64,000 nucleotides of DNA from the NCBI GenBank assembly GCA_020310875.1, contig CM035415.1:195424432-195488431 (forward strand), read 5' to 3'. Of this stretch, positions 31,443 through 42,012 are shown piece by piece. The first letter of the stretch is position 1. Every line of letters begins with the position of its first letter. The DNA is from Ceratopteris richardii (Eukaryota; Streptophyta; Polypodiopsida; Polypodiales; Pteridaceae). The notes beneath the pieces are model-generated. The model did not search any database, was not told where the DNA came from, and saw only the letters and a list, made by a program, of their open reading frames with translations. The translations under genes and the position numbers were made by a program.

Positions 31443-32523
31443 ATGAGAAGATGGGTCAAAATTGCAAACCATAGTAAACGCCCATCCTTCATCCTGCACA
31501 AGATTGGCAGACTCTGTTTTCGGTGTAGAGGTCTCTGCAACAACCATTCCGGCCTCTTTCTTCTTTGCCTCTTTAGCAACGAGTTTTGGACAGTTCTTAA
31601 TGACATGATCATTTTCTTTACAAAAACAATTTTTGCTTTTTTGATTTCTTCTCGTCTTTGTCTTCCTTCTTTGATTGTGCAGAATTAGTAGTTTTTGCTT
31701 ACTACTTGAAGAGCTCCATTTTCCTTTTCCCTTCTGACTAGCCAGGAAAGCTTGATCTACATCACACATAATTGAACTATTTTGCCTAGACTGATCTTCT
31801 TGCAACAAAACAGAAATGAAGTCTTCAAATGTTAAGGCATTTGGATTGTCTTTCATCATCAACCAAAGAGTAGAAGCAAAACTCTGATATGAGCTAGGAA
31901 GACCATTCAAAACAGTTTGTACAAGTGAACTATTAGGAAGGACTTCATCAACAGAAATCAATTGTTCCTTCAAATCCTTGATCTTTGTCAAAAAGCTATC
32001 CATAGAATCACCCTCATTCATGTGCTCACTCTCCAACTTTTTTCGGAGGTAAGCAACACGAGCCTCATTCCTAGCCTAGTACAATGTGGTAAGTGTATCC
32101 CAAGCATCCGTAGCTGTTCTGCAAGAGCGAATGTGAGGAATAATGGCACGTTTGATAGACAAAGCTATCAATGCATGTGCCTAGTCATCTCTGCCATCCC
32201 AACGAATTTTCTCTACAGTGGGTGCAACAAAAACCGTAGCACCAACAGGAATCTATAGAATATCATCATCTTTGACACCTTTTGCATGAGCTTCAATACT
32301 TGTAGTTGTAACAGTTGCAGGTGTGATAGGACATTTTTCAATCCCCTACACAATGTTCCAGGGTCCTTTTGCAACCAATACATGTAGGTGTGATAGGACA
32401 TTTTTCAATCCCCTACACAATGTTCCAGGGTCCTTTTGCAACCAATACATGTCGCATCATATAAGAACATACGGGTAGTTGGTACCATCCAACTTATCCT
32501 CAACAACCAACATTTTCACCCAT
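31443..32523 (-). pseudogene. A2 gag (copia)
   Basis: A 207-codon frame from 32036 covers MNEGDSMDSFLTKIKDLKEQL to the zinc region, where a frameshift distorts the knuckle (NCFCKENDHVIKNCPKL). The N-terminal part begins at the ATG at 32523 and carries stops and the 67-bp duplication. The right side of the B1 target ATGAG is at 31443. Confidence 0.86.
32319..32452 (-). repeat. 67-bp exact tandem duplication in A2 gag
   Basis: 32319-32385 and 32386-32452 appear identical. 67 is not a multiple of three, so it shifts the gag frame. Absent from A1 and A4. Confidence 0.9.
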
Positions 32524-32865
32524 GGCTGGCGACTAAAATACCTTGATGCAAAAAATTGAATGTATCTCAAAAGTTGAACACTACTGCCCAGACAAATTCA
32601 GCTAAACCTATAGTAGACTTCGAGATGCTAATACTGGCAAACTGAAATTGGTATATACCTTTGGCACAAAAAGATGAAATAGCCTGCACAAGTGCTACGA
32701 TAGTGCGTTCGGAGGCCGAAATGAGCTCAGATCACGATTTCGGCACCACAAAACGAAGCTGTTTTGTCCTCTGAAACACCCTGAGTATGCTCACCAAAAT
32801 TCATGCGATTCCGAGGCTGCAACTAGAGAGGTGTCAACGATGCCCTAGATGAAGCAATGGCCTGC
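32524..32865 (-). other. A2 leader
   Basis: Untranslated leader between gag and primer site, collinear with 25457-25730 in A1. F inserted at its outer end: TSD CCTGC at 32861-32865. Confidence 0.8.
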
Positions 32866-33869
32866 TGTTAAATGTAGATCATTAAACTTCCAATTTCAGA
32901 CTCAAAATACTTTCAAGTTCATACGTTTCCGAACCTTTCCTAACCGTAAATTACCTCTTAGCCACGTGGGTCCTTGGGAGTGGTAGGGGTCTGTTAGACA
33001 GAGGCCCTGTACTATTTTCCCAACTTATTACACAATCATAATTACTTCTAGCGTCTTAGCTCCGTACGCAATTCTGAACAACCGATGACTGTTCGTTGTA
33101 CTGGACTTAGAATTTCTGAACTAATCCTGCTATGATGGTCTGAGCAGTAGTCCGGTGACTTGTGTCCAATAGAATAATTTACTTCAGTAAACGAAGATCA
33201 CCTAATACGTACTTCTTCAGAACAGACAGGTATACCAAACACATATATATATATACTGAAATTACAACTCATTGTATACCAACTACGAGCAACAAATATC
33301 TTGACAACAATCGACTCGTTATAGACTTAACAATGACCTACTCGCACTTCAACCGTTACAGATGCTAGTTTTTCCTGTGATCGGAATCAATAGTGAACAT
33401 AGACGACTGCATCGAACTTGGTCACTTACAACATATGGTTAACATGCGATCAGTTCGGAACTACTTCCATACTTCCTTGTTCAGTATACTACTGACAAGT
33501 AACACACTGCACTTATTAACATTCAGAGACACACTCAACCATTACCGAACAGATTCGTAACACAAGATTACTAATTCGCACTCTGCACTACGGAGTGAAT
33601 AAACGACTAACCAGGCGCAGAACAGAACAGAAATCAACACAAACAATACTCAGACTTCGTAACAGTGTAATAATAATCTGACAGATAATCAGGCGAATAA
33701 ACTGGCAATTCCAAGAAAACCGTTTCTCACAAGTGTCTCTCTCCATTTTCTTTACATTGCTTTATATATCTTTTTCAAGATGCGCGTACCAACTTTTTTG
33801 CACGGATTTTGATAATTCCGGTATATCAGGCGGTCATTACGTCTGTCCCACTCCGGCGACCGTCTAACA
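32866..33869 (-). repeat. F 3' LTR (1004 bp)
   Basis: Starts TGTTAGACGGTCGCC on the minus strand at 33869 and ends ACATTTAACA. The sequence just inside it (minus GTCCACCGTGCGTGCTAG) is not purine-rich, so no clear polypurine tract is visible. ORF-B ends inside it. Confidence 0.93.
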
Positions 33870-35687
33870 CTAGCACGCACGGTGGACTCGAACTCGCAAG
33901 TTCCACAAAAATTTTTTCAGAGTTATGTTCAGATTCATTGATGATATTGGGAGCACCCTGTAGATTCTGTAAACTAATAGTATTTTCTTCGCCACTTTGG
34001 TGCGTCTGATTGTTTGTGTCAGTGTTCTGCTCCCGATTCACCTATGTCTGCACCTGTAACAGTTCTTTTTGCAATTCTTTAATCATCTGTTTGTATTCTT
34101 CAAGCTGATTTTCCTTTCGTTTAATAACTGTCATGAGATCGTTTTCATGGTTGGACAAAAAATAGGACCGCCTTTGATCAATTTGGGGAACAAGTATACT
34201 CAGCCATTTTCTACGAAAAAGTTTCCAAGTATCATGTACATGATTATACAATTGTTGTTTCAGTGACTCGATATTTATCTTTGTCATCAACGTGGCATCC
34301 AATTCAACGCCTTCATTATTTAATAACTGGGTTTCCATTTCCTGTAAAACTTGTATTCGTGAACGCAAAACTTCATTTTCTGCTTGCAGGTTGGCATTCA
34401 TGATAGAAAAGCTCATCATTTCGTCTTGTATCTGTTTTTGTATATTTTTCTGCCACTGGTTAAATTCTTGAAAAAACTTTTTAGCGTTAATCAACTCCGC
34501 TACTAATTGCCGTTGGTTACTCTGTAACTCCTTCAGTAAGCCTTCTTTGTCGTCCAGTTCCTTTTGCATCTGTTTCATCTTTTCTAATAATGAATTGGAA
34601 TTATTCATATTAGCGAATAATATTTCTTTTTCCCGCTGAATCATTTGTTCTTGTTGATGCAAATAATCAGAAACTTCTTGTAATTTATTTTGCAACCCTG
34701 TCACATAATTTGGTGGGAGATTTTCATTCAGCAACTTCCTTGGATTGACAGTTTGTAAGTGGTCTTCCATTCTGCGTTTAGTCGACAGCCTAAAAGGCGT
34801 TCCTACTGCCTTGTTCTGTTCTCTATTATCTGTGTGAAATAAATTTTCAGATGATGTAGAAATTTGTTCTGCTTCCTCTTGCTCTGCACTGGGTGGATGT
34901 CCTGTGTCTATCATGTTATGATCACAGGAATTAATATCTTGGGACCATCTCAGCTTCTGCTCTTTTGCCGACTGCACAAATTTGAATATAGCAGCTAAAT
35001 ATACTGCTATTCTGCTACTGGTTTGGGATCTTCGCTTATCCCCGACAAAGATTTGTGTATAGAGATGGTTATATAGCCAGTGTGTCCAGCTAACTCTACC
35101 ACCTCCTTCGGCATGTACTAATGGTGAGAAAATTCGCTAGACATCAAATCAAATTTAACTAAGAAACATAGTCTCTCCAAATACCACTTGAATTGTTCAC
35201 GGCGATTATATGTGGCATTTTTCATCATGTAATATCTTCTGCGGCCTTCGCAGTTTCCAAATTCTTTTCTCAGATCATCATTCGAACATTTAGGAAAACG
35301 TGCATCATCATACAGCGACAATTTAAATATGGCTGAAACTAACTGTGGTGAAAATTGTACCTGGTTTAAAATGAGTCCTTTTGTTCGTCGCATGCTGTGT
35401 AACTGATTCTCTGCATCTTCATTACCTGTCCACTGCTCCCATGGTAACTTAGCAAACTGGAGGAGTCCGATCCTCCGTAGCCAGTTCTCATTCCTCCTAG
35501 AATGGATGTCGAGCTCTATTTTAAATTCTGTGGAAAATAATATGTTGTTATGCTGAACTTTTAATGTTGCAGAAGTCATTGAGTCATCTTCATCATCCTG
35601 TAATGTAGTGTCTGTTGTAGTCACAACATGGTTCTGTGTAGTTGCGCGCTTCCTGAGTCGCCATCTTAGTATATCGGATTCAGGCAT
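33826..35687 (-). pseudogene. F ORF-B: second env-position ORF, broken
   Basis: Part 1 (ATG at 35687 to 35118, 189 codons) contains LLQFAKLPWEQW, which matches LANFAELPWHSV near the start of ORF-A, so the two ORFs look like paralogues. A frameshift and stops separate part 2 (34977-34042), a heptad-like coiled coil rich in Gln, Glu and Lys (KLQEVSDYLHQQEQMIQREK and on). A TAG near 34044 precedes a short tail (34041-33826) in the same frame as part 2, which crosses into the 3' LTR and stops there. I see no membrane segment. Likely once one protein of about 600 residues. Function unknown. Confidence 0.7.
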
Positions 35688-36032
35688 GGTTGTAAGGCTC
35701 GCAGAAAAATAATATGTTGAATATTTGTTAACTAGCACCAAAGCTCGAAGAATACTATACTGAAAAATACTATGCTGGGCATATGCATTTTATAAGCACC
35801 AGAGCTTGAACTGCCTTTTGCTGGAATGATTATATTTCATTCGGACATGACACTTCATTCTCCTTACCAAAATTGTAGCATAAAAAATCATCATTCTGCA
35901 TTTTATCCCGTAGATCGATGCTGGACTTAGCAAGTCTTTTACATGTGCAAAAAAGTATCATGAAACAAAACCTTGGTATCATACTCAATTCGAACTCATC
36001 ATTACATTGCGAAATCGCATGACCGAATTTTA
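35688..36032. other. Spacer between F ORF-A and ORF-B
   Basis: No gene seen; AT-rich. Confidence 0.6.
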
Positions 36033-38123
36033 CTATTCTTCTATGAGGCCTTCGAGGTACATATTCCTGGCTAATCTAAATGTACGAGCTATTTTTTTCT
36101 TAAGGGTTTCTAATAATTGCTTCAGAGTGTCGGGTTCTAGAATCTGCGCATCTATTTTGACGGAACTAAGTGCAATTGCTTCAGTAAGCAAAATTTCGGC
36201 CTGGGTTTGCAAAAAGGCCTCCTGTAAATAAAAATCATTGGATAATGCAGCGTCCCGGGATGTCTTCATTTCGGTGACTTTCTGCTGCATATCCGTGACT
36301 CGATCCTTCTGATGTCGCAATTGGTTATCCAGTCTCTCGAGTTGCTGATTCTGAAATTCGATCGTTTTGGAGAATGCATCGCGTTCTCTTCGAGTATTTG
36401 CCAGATCTTTTTGGTATTTTGCTTCCCTGGTTAATTGATGTCTCAGCATTCTATTTACCTCGTCCAAGCATTCCTGGGCTCTTCGTAGCTCGTCTTTGAC
36501 TTGTTCTGCTTCTCTCTGTTGGTCGTGATTCTTCTGGATGGTTTCGTGTAACTGGGCCTTCGTTTCTTCGACCAATTCTTCTAGGGATGAGCTGATGTCT
36601 TCTTTTTCTTGGAGTGCGGTCTTTAATTCCCGAATTTCTTCGTGTGCTGCGTGTAATAGCTGATCTTTGGCGGCAAGCTGCTCTAGTGCTGCATCCCTTT
36701 GCTGTATCAAGGCCTGTTGTTCCGAAAACTGCGCTTGGAGGTCTGCTAATTGTGTCTGTAATTGATGATTCTCCGCTTTTACGACGTCGACTTCTTCTTG
36801 GAGTGGGGTGATGTCGGCTTCCAGGAGGTCGACTTTGTGCTGTAGGTCTTGCCGAATGGTATTTGCGACCTCACTCAGCTGTACTGGAAGTTGTTGTGAG
36901 AGGGTAATGAGCATTTGGCCCATGGCGGCCAGTTCAGAAAAGATCGGAACAGAGGAAAGAAGAAGTGGGTGTTGTGGTGGTGTAGAGGTTTGGGTATGGA
37001 TTTGGGGGGATGTCGGGGGTGAATAATTGGGGGAGGATGAAGAGGATTCGGGAATTGGTGGCGGGAAAGGGTTGACTGGTGGGGATTGAGGATCAGGGGA
37101 TGCAGGGTGAGTTACTTGATGGATGGGTTGGTGTTCACCTGTAATGTGGGCGATGGTGGATTCTACGGCCTTCAGTAGGGTGTTGAGTGCACTATTGATC
37201 ACTTGCTGTTCATCTTCTCGTCGTGCTGATGCTTCTTCGGTTGAGACTGGTTCTGTTTCTGTGTGATTCTGCTGGTCGTGGTGGTCGGCCGATGATTCGT
37301 TGTGGATGGAAGTGGCTGTGTCGTGGAAGGTCTCTTCTTGTTCTTCATTTCGGGTGTCCTGATTCTTTCCGGCGGATCCTTGTGCTTCGCTTTCTGAGGA
37401 GCTGATCCGAATTCTCTTATTGCGGAAGAGTTGGTTGATCTCCTCATCTTCTTCTTCCTCGTCGTCGAGTGGTTGGACTGATTCTTCTAGCCTAAGTACG
37501 GGACCTTGGGGTGGTGGTTGTGCGACAAGGATGGCTGGAAAAAGGAATGAGATGATATGGGGAAGGCGAGAGCGCGGGGTGGTACCCTTTTGGAGTTGCT
37601 TTACTATAGCTACACATTCTTTATGGATTCTAAGAAAAAAATACGAGGCAAAGTTTATGGGTTCTCGGGCAGCTAAATCTAAAGCGGAATAGAATGGGCG
37701 TGAGATGCCGTAGGTGCGCTTCTGTAGGTTGAGTATGGCGACTAAGAACTGCAGGGCGGATCGTTCGGGTTCGGGGCGGCAGAGAATGGCGTATTCGTTG
37801 GACGAAGAGTGGGGGAATAGTTCGGTCATGCAGGCGGGGGGAATACTAGGGCCATTTTCACGGCCTTGCGGATTGAGGCGGTAGGCTTCAGCGAAGGCTT
37901 GGAAGGTGATGACTGTTCGCGAAGGAAGCGAGAGGAAGACCCATTGGCGTTCGGTGACGGGGGACTGAGCAATGGTGGTGATGATTTGCGTGAAGAAAGG
38001 ATGGGCTTCTACTGAGTGCCAAGGCAACTCAGCGAAGTTGGCCAACCCTCTGCAACGCAGGTATTCACCTACCTCTGTAGGGATACCATCACGGAAGGCA
38101 GCATAGTTGGCTATCACTTCCAT
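36033..38123 (-). CDS. F ORF-A: env-position protein with coiled coil, unrecognised
   Basis: The ATG at 38123 begins 696 open codons. About residues 1-220 are globular, with LANFAELPWHSVEAHPFF and ITFQAFAEAYRLNP; this region loosely recalls the putative plant transposon-protein domains of Athila-type ORFs, which is only an impression. Residues about 220-400 are acidic and Ser/Pro/Gln-rich (a run DDEEEEDEE; PPPIPESSSSSP), probably disordered. Residues about 410-660 form a long Gln/Glu/Leu-rich coiled coil (KVDLLEADITPLQEEVDVVK and on). There is no signal peptide or membrane helix, so it is not an obvious envelope protein. It follows pol by 316 bp on the same strand. A full-length frame in an element whose gag is broken is notable. 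Confidence 0.8.
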   Translation of the reverse strand: MEVIANYAAFRDGIPTEVGEYLRCRGLANFAELPWHSVEAHPFFTQIITTIAQSPVTERQWVFLSLPSRTVITFQAFAEAYRLNPQGRENGPSIPPACMTELFPHSSSNEYAILCRPEPERSALQFLVAILNLQKRTYGISRPFYSALDLAAREPINFASYFFLRIHKECVAIVKQLQKGTTPRSRLPHIISFLFPAILVAQPPPQGPVLRLEESVQPLDDEEEEDEEINQLFRNKRIRISSSESEAQGSAGKNQDTRNEEQEETFHDTATSIHNESSADHHDQQNHTETEPVSTEEASARREDEQQVINSALNTLLKAVESTIAHITGEHQPIHQVTHPASPDPQSPPVNPFPPPIPESSSSSPNYSPPTSPQIHTQTSTPPQHPLLLSSVPIFSELAAMGQMLITLSQQLPVQLSEVANTIRQDLQHKVDLLEADITPLQEEVDVVKAENHQLQTQLADLQAQFSEQQALIQQRDAALEQLAAKDQLLHAAHEEIRELKTALQEKEDISSSLEELVEETKAQLHETIQKNHDQQREAEQVKDELRRAQECLDEVNRMLRHQLTREAKYQKDLANTRRERDAFSKTIEFQNQQLERLDNQLRHQKDRVTDMQQKVTEMKTSRDAALSNDFYLQEAFLQTQAEILLTEAIALSSVKIDAQILEPDTLKQLLETLKKKIARTFRLARNMYLEGLIEE

Positions 38124-38439
38124 AGAGTTTACTGAGACAGACAATGAACACGGATGCAGAATGCACGAGGGCTCAGAATACTAACATACAACACAATAGC
38201 TTTTTTCGGCGTTGTCGACAGAGTTAAGTAGAAACAACACGGTGGGGAGGAGAAAGGGGTTGGATATCATTGTGCAGTGCGGGAATAATGCTGGTTTTCA
38301 TGCAGGCATGCGTACTCGAGTGACTGGTAAGGGGGCGGCTGGTCACATAAAGATTGTACAAAACACGGCTATTTATAAAAAGCAGAAAGAAGGAAAAAAA
38401 AGAAAAGATTAAACAAAACGCGGTCCATCGTCGAAAAAT
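38124..38439. other. Spacer between F pol and ORF-A
   Basis: 316 bp without a gene. It ends the pol transcript region and could hold a splice acceptor or internal promoter; none is evident by eye. Confidence 0.5.
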
Positions 38440-41400
38440 TTAATGCGGGCTAGTGGCGTGATGATATGGCCGCAACTTCGACCCATTAATTACTTTTGGG
38501 AGTGGATTTCCAGTCAACGTAGTCAACCGAAAAGTTGCCGGACCGACTTGCTCTGAGATCTTAAAAGGGCCGAACCATCGTAGTTTGAACTTTCCTGCTG
38601 CTCTATCCGACTTTGCGTTATAAAAGAGTACAAGCTGACCTACCAAAAAGATTGGAGTCTTCAAATATCGATCGTGTGTCTTGGCTTGCCTTAGTTGTAC
38701 TTTGCGCATGGTTAAAAAGCTGAGCCATCGGTGCTCATCAAGTTCTCTGAGTGCGTTCATTCGTGCTGTCAGCGAATCTTCCGGTAGCATCTTCTGAGTG
38801 ATTGCTACACACAGACTTGGGATGACTATTTCCATGGGTGCTATTGCTTCTAAGCCATAAGCTTTGAAAGGTGTCAAACCTGTTGTTACCTTATATGTAG
38901 TTCGGTATGCCCATAATACTGCAGGTAGTAGTTGATCCCATCTTTCCGGTGCTTCCATGATCAGTTTTTGGAGGATATTCAATAGTGATTTGTTTGTACT
39001 TTCGGCCAAACCATTGGCGCGAGGGTAATATGGAGAGCTGAGTTTGTGTGTCACCTGGAATGATTGGGTGAGTACCTTCATTAATTGATTTATGAAGTGA
39101 GTACCTTGATCTGTCACTAATTCGAGTGGTAAGCCAAATCGTGGGAAGACATCATTTAGCAGACATTTTGCTACTACAACCGCTGTAGCAGACCGTAAAG
39201 CCCAGGCTTCTGCCCATCTCGTTGCGTAGTCTATACAGGTTAGTATGTATCTGTTGTTACTGAAGACTGCTGGAGGTGTGATTGGACCGATAAAATCTAA
39301 TCCCCATTTCTGAAATGGTTCGAGTGGCATAATAGGCTGCAAGGGAAAGAAGTGTCGTTGCAGTGGTTGTCCAGTCCTTTGACAAGTATCGCAGTGTTTG
39401 ACAAATTGGGCCACATCTCTGTACATAGTTGGCCACCAGAGACCTCCTTGCAGAATTTTCCGGTGAGTTAAATCTGTGGCAAAGTGACCACCAGTAGGGG
39501 TTGAATGAGCCATTGTGATGACCGAGTTAATTTCATGCGGAGGAACACATCGAAGTAAGATTCCGGTGTGATCTACATAATATAGTTCTCCAGCAACTAA
39601 CCGGAATCGGTGGCTAAAGACTGCAATTTTCCTTCGAACTGCCTTGGTAGTCTTGGATGGAAAGCATCCTTCGGTGAGAAAAGTTAGAATCTGATCATAA
39701 TATGTAGATGGTGCTAGTGATTTGGCAGTCTCATCGATCAGTGGCTCAGAACTATAAATCGCTGGAGTCGTGTCATCTATGCCTATCGGAGCTTCACCAG
39801 AATCTAGACGAGATAAGAAATCTGCTAAGGCATGTGCATTTCCGGGTCGGTGAATGACTTCATAATCAAATTCCTGCAAGAGTAGCACCCATCGTGCTAA
39901 GCGTCCACCTAAATGTTGTTGTCTTACTAGATAGACGAGGACAACATGATCCACATGGAATGTGAATTTCCGGCCTAGTAGATAATGTCTGAATTTTTTG
40001 ATGGAGTAAATTAATCCTAGACATTCTCTTTCGGTGGTAGAATAATTCCTTTCTGCAGGTGCAAGCCTTCTGCTGGCATAATAAACAGGACGAAACCACT
40101 TATGTGTTTGCTGCATCAGAATACTGCCGATCGCAATATCTGAAGCGTCGACAAAAACATGGAACGGATTGTCCCAGTCCGGTGGTTGTAAGATTGGGGC
40201 CTGCGTCAATAGATACTTGAGTCGATCAAATGTAGTTTGGCATTCTTGAGACCATTCGAACTGGCGGGGAGTTTTTGTGATTAGCCTGTTCAGTGGTATA
40301 GCCAGATGAGCAAGCCATCGTAAGTGTCTGCCATGCCACCGCACTTGACCCAGGAAGCGCATAACTTCTTTTGGTGTAGCGGGCACCGGAGCTTCTAATA
40401 CTGCCGAAATTTTATCTGGATCTACTTGGATGCCTTGTGCATATACAATGTGGCCAAGTAACTTGCCACATGAAACCGCAAACACAGATTTGTTTGGGTT
40501 TAAACAGAGTCTATACTCTCGGCATTTCTGAAAGCAGCACCGTAAATGGAACAGATGTGCTATCCACTTACCGAAAATTGAAAAATCATCGAGATATACT
40601 TGCATAAATGAAGTCAGATAAGGAGAAAATATTTCTTGCATACATCTTTGAAATGTGCTTGGTGCGTTTCTCAATCCAAACCACATTACCGTACAAGCAA
40701 AGACACCCCAATTGGTAATGAAGGCAGTTTTTGGTATATCCTCTCCAGCCATTCCAACCTGATTGTAACCACTGTATCCATCTAAGAATGAATACATTTC
40801 ATGTCCTGCTACCCTATCAAGCATGGTATCCAGAAAGGGGATCGGGAAAGGATCTGGTACTGTTGCTGCGTTTAATTTTCGGTAGTCTACACAGATTCGC
40901 AGTTGCTTATTTTTCTTTGGCACGATCACAATTGGTGAAATCCATTCAGCATGTTCTACTGGTACGATGAATCCAACTTTTAATAATCTATCAAGTTCGG
41001 CTTTTACCTGTGATGCATAATTGGGATTCATCCGATAGCTGGGCTGCTTATTCGGTTTAGCTTCAGGCTTCAACATGACTCTGTGCTGATAGATGCGCGG
41101 ATCTAATCCTTTCATATCTTTGTAATCCCATGCAAAGACATCTGAGAATTCGCGAAGTACTCGAATCAAATCAGCTTTAAATGTTTCCGGTAAGTTTTGC
41201 CTTATCTTTACAGGTCGTGGATGATCTACGTCTCCTAGATTGTACGAGGTCAACTGGTCTTCGGAGACATAAAACTGTTGTGGTTTCTCTGTATCGTCTG
41301 TTGACTTGAATAGTGATTGTAATTCGTCGTCATGTGTTGAAACAGTATCTTCCTGCTTAGAATTCCCGGTAATCGGTACAATTGTACAAACTGAAGTACT

Positions 41401-41793
41401 CCAGTTATCTATCACAGACTGTAGATCAACAGTCCCTAAGGTCATTAAATCAACGTTATTCTTCAGAAATTCCTCTTCTTCATCATCTGATAGTCCATCT
41501 AACATGTGGACTGGTTCAGCAAAATATGGTCTAGCGTGTAGCTCGCAAGGTTGTATAGCATCTAATTTTACCACATATTTATGATTGGCATCTTTAAATG
41601 TAAGCTCTTGTGCAAACCAGTCCTGTACTACCTTTGCATGCTTCAGCCAGGGTCGACCGAAAAGAAGGTTGTAATCCAAAGTGGATTCTGGCAGATCTAG
41701 TATAACAAAGGTCATTTTAAAGGTCGTACCTTGTAAAGTGATGGGTACATTTCGCACAAGTCCTACAGGATGGACTCTAGATTCATCTGCCAT
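38440..41793 (-). CDS. F pol: reverse transcriptase, RNase H, integrase (Ty3/gypsy)
   Basis: 1117 open codons. The end of protease lies at residues 1-90 (LLFGRPWLKHAKVV). RT spans about 240-480, with D338 (FLDGYSGYNQ) and YLDD at 400-403, and PSTFQRCM before it. RNase H spans about 545-660: D549 (VFVDASDIAIG), E588/E590 (TTERECLGLIY), D615 (HVDHVVLVYL). Integrase: H763, H770, C801, C804 (HHCC), then D833 (GLDFIGP), D895 (VTDQGTHF), E931 (GLAESTNKS), DD35E spacing. The C-terminal part (LRWFGPFKISEQVGPATFRL) is the GPF/Y module. No chromodomain. The frame start is only the codon after a TAA at about 41840; the real polyprotein began upstream. All catalytic residues are present. Confidence 0.94.
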   Translation of the reverse strand: MADESRVHPVGLVRNVPITLQGTTFKMTFVILDLPESTLDYNLLFGRPWLKHAKVVQDWFAQELTFKDANHKYVVKLDAIQPCELHARPYFAEPVHMLDGLSDDEEEEFLKNNVDLMTLGTVDLQSVIDNWSTSVCTIVPITGNSKQEDTVSTHDDELQSLFKSTDDTEKPQQFYVSEDQLTSYNLGDVDHPRPVKIRQNLPETFKADLIRVLREFSDVFAWDYKDMKGLDPRIYQHRVMLKPEAKPNKQPSYRMNPNYASQVKAELDRLLKVGFIVPVEHAEWISPIVIVPKKNKQLRICVDYRKLNAATVPDPFPIPFLDTMLDRVAGHEMYSFLDGYSGYNQVGMAGEDIPKTAFITNWGVFACTVMWFGLRNAPSTFQRCMQEIFSPYLTSFMQVYLDDFSIFGKWIAHLFHLRCCFQKCREYRLCLNPNKSVFAVSCGKLLGHIVYAQGIQVDPDKISAVLEAPVPATPKEVMRFLGQVRWHGRHLRWLAHLAIPLNRLITKTPRQFEWSQECQTTFDRLKYLLTQAPILQPPDWDNPFHVFVDASDIAIGSILMQQTHKWFRPVYYASRRLAPAERNYSTTERECLGLIYSIKKFRHYLLGRKFTFHVDHVVLVYLVRQQHLGGRLARWVLLLQEFDYEVIHRPGNAHALADFLSRLDSGEAPIGIDDTTPAIYSSEPLIDETAKSLAPSTYYDQILTFLTEGCFPSKTTKAVRRKIAVFSHRFRLVAGELYYVDHTGILLRCVPPHEINSVITMAHSTPTGGHFATDLTHRKILQGGLWWPTMYRDVAQFVKHCDTCQRTGQPLQRHFFPLQPIMPLEPFQKWGLDFIGPITPPAVFSNNRYILTCIDYATRWAEAWALRSATAVVVAKCLLNDVFPRFGLPLELVTDQGTHFINQLMKVLTQSFQVTHKLSSPYYPRANGLAESTNKSLLNILQKLIMEAPERWDQLLPAVLWAYRTTYKVTTGLTPFKAYGLEAIAPMEIVIPSLCVAITQKMLPEDSLTARMNALRELDEHRWLSFLTMRKVQLRQAKTHDRYLKTPIFLVGQLVLFYNAKSDRAAGKFKLRWFGPFKISEQVGPATFRLTTLTGNPLPKVINGSKLRPYHHATSPH

Positions 41794-42012
41794 TCTGACA
41801 AAAAATTGAACTGGTTCGATTTCGGTCCATCCTAACCTTTAGCATAATGCTGCGGTCACAGTGTTAACACCAGAGCCTCCATCAATCAATACTTGCGTGA
41901 TCTTATGCTTCTTATACCATACTGTAATTAAGGGAACTGAATGATCAACCGTAGAATCAGGTTCCGGTTGAACTGCTGCTGTCGCCGGAATACAAGAAGG
42001 TACCGGACTGAA
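41794..42012 (-). pseudogene. F protease (Ty3/gypsy)
   Basis: Same frame as pol. The active site is VLIDGGSGVNTV, the DGG variant seen in plant gypsy proteases, followed by a TAA (about 41840) in AALC-stop-RLGW. A TAG at 42012 separates it from gag. Two nonsense codons are therefore all that break this stretch. Confidence 0.85.

Noticed and set aside
33870-33900. The minus strand contains GAGTTCGAGTCCACC, which resembles a tRNA T-loop (B box).
   Set aside because: No matching acceptor stem, anticodon arm or A box at the right spacing; the bases are in the ORF-B reading frame at the LTR border.
37199-37692. Plus-strand and other-frame ORFs over F ORF-A.
   Set aside because: They overlap the 696-codon ORF-A with its coherent domain structure and are low-complexity shadows.
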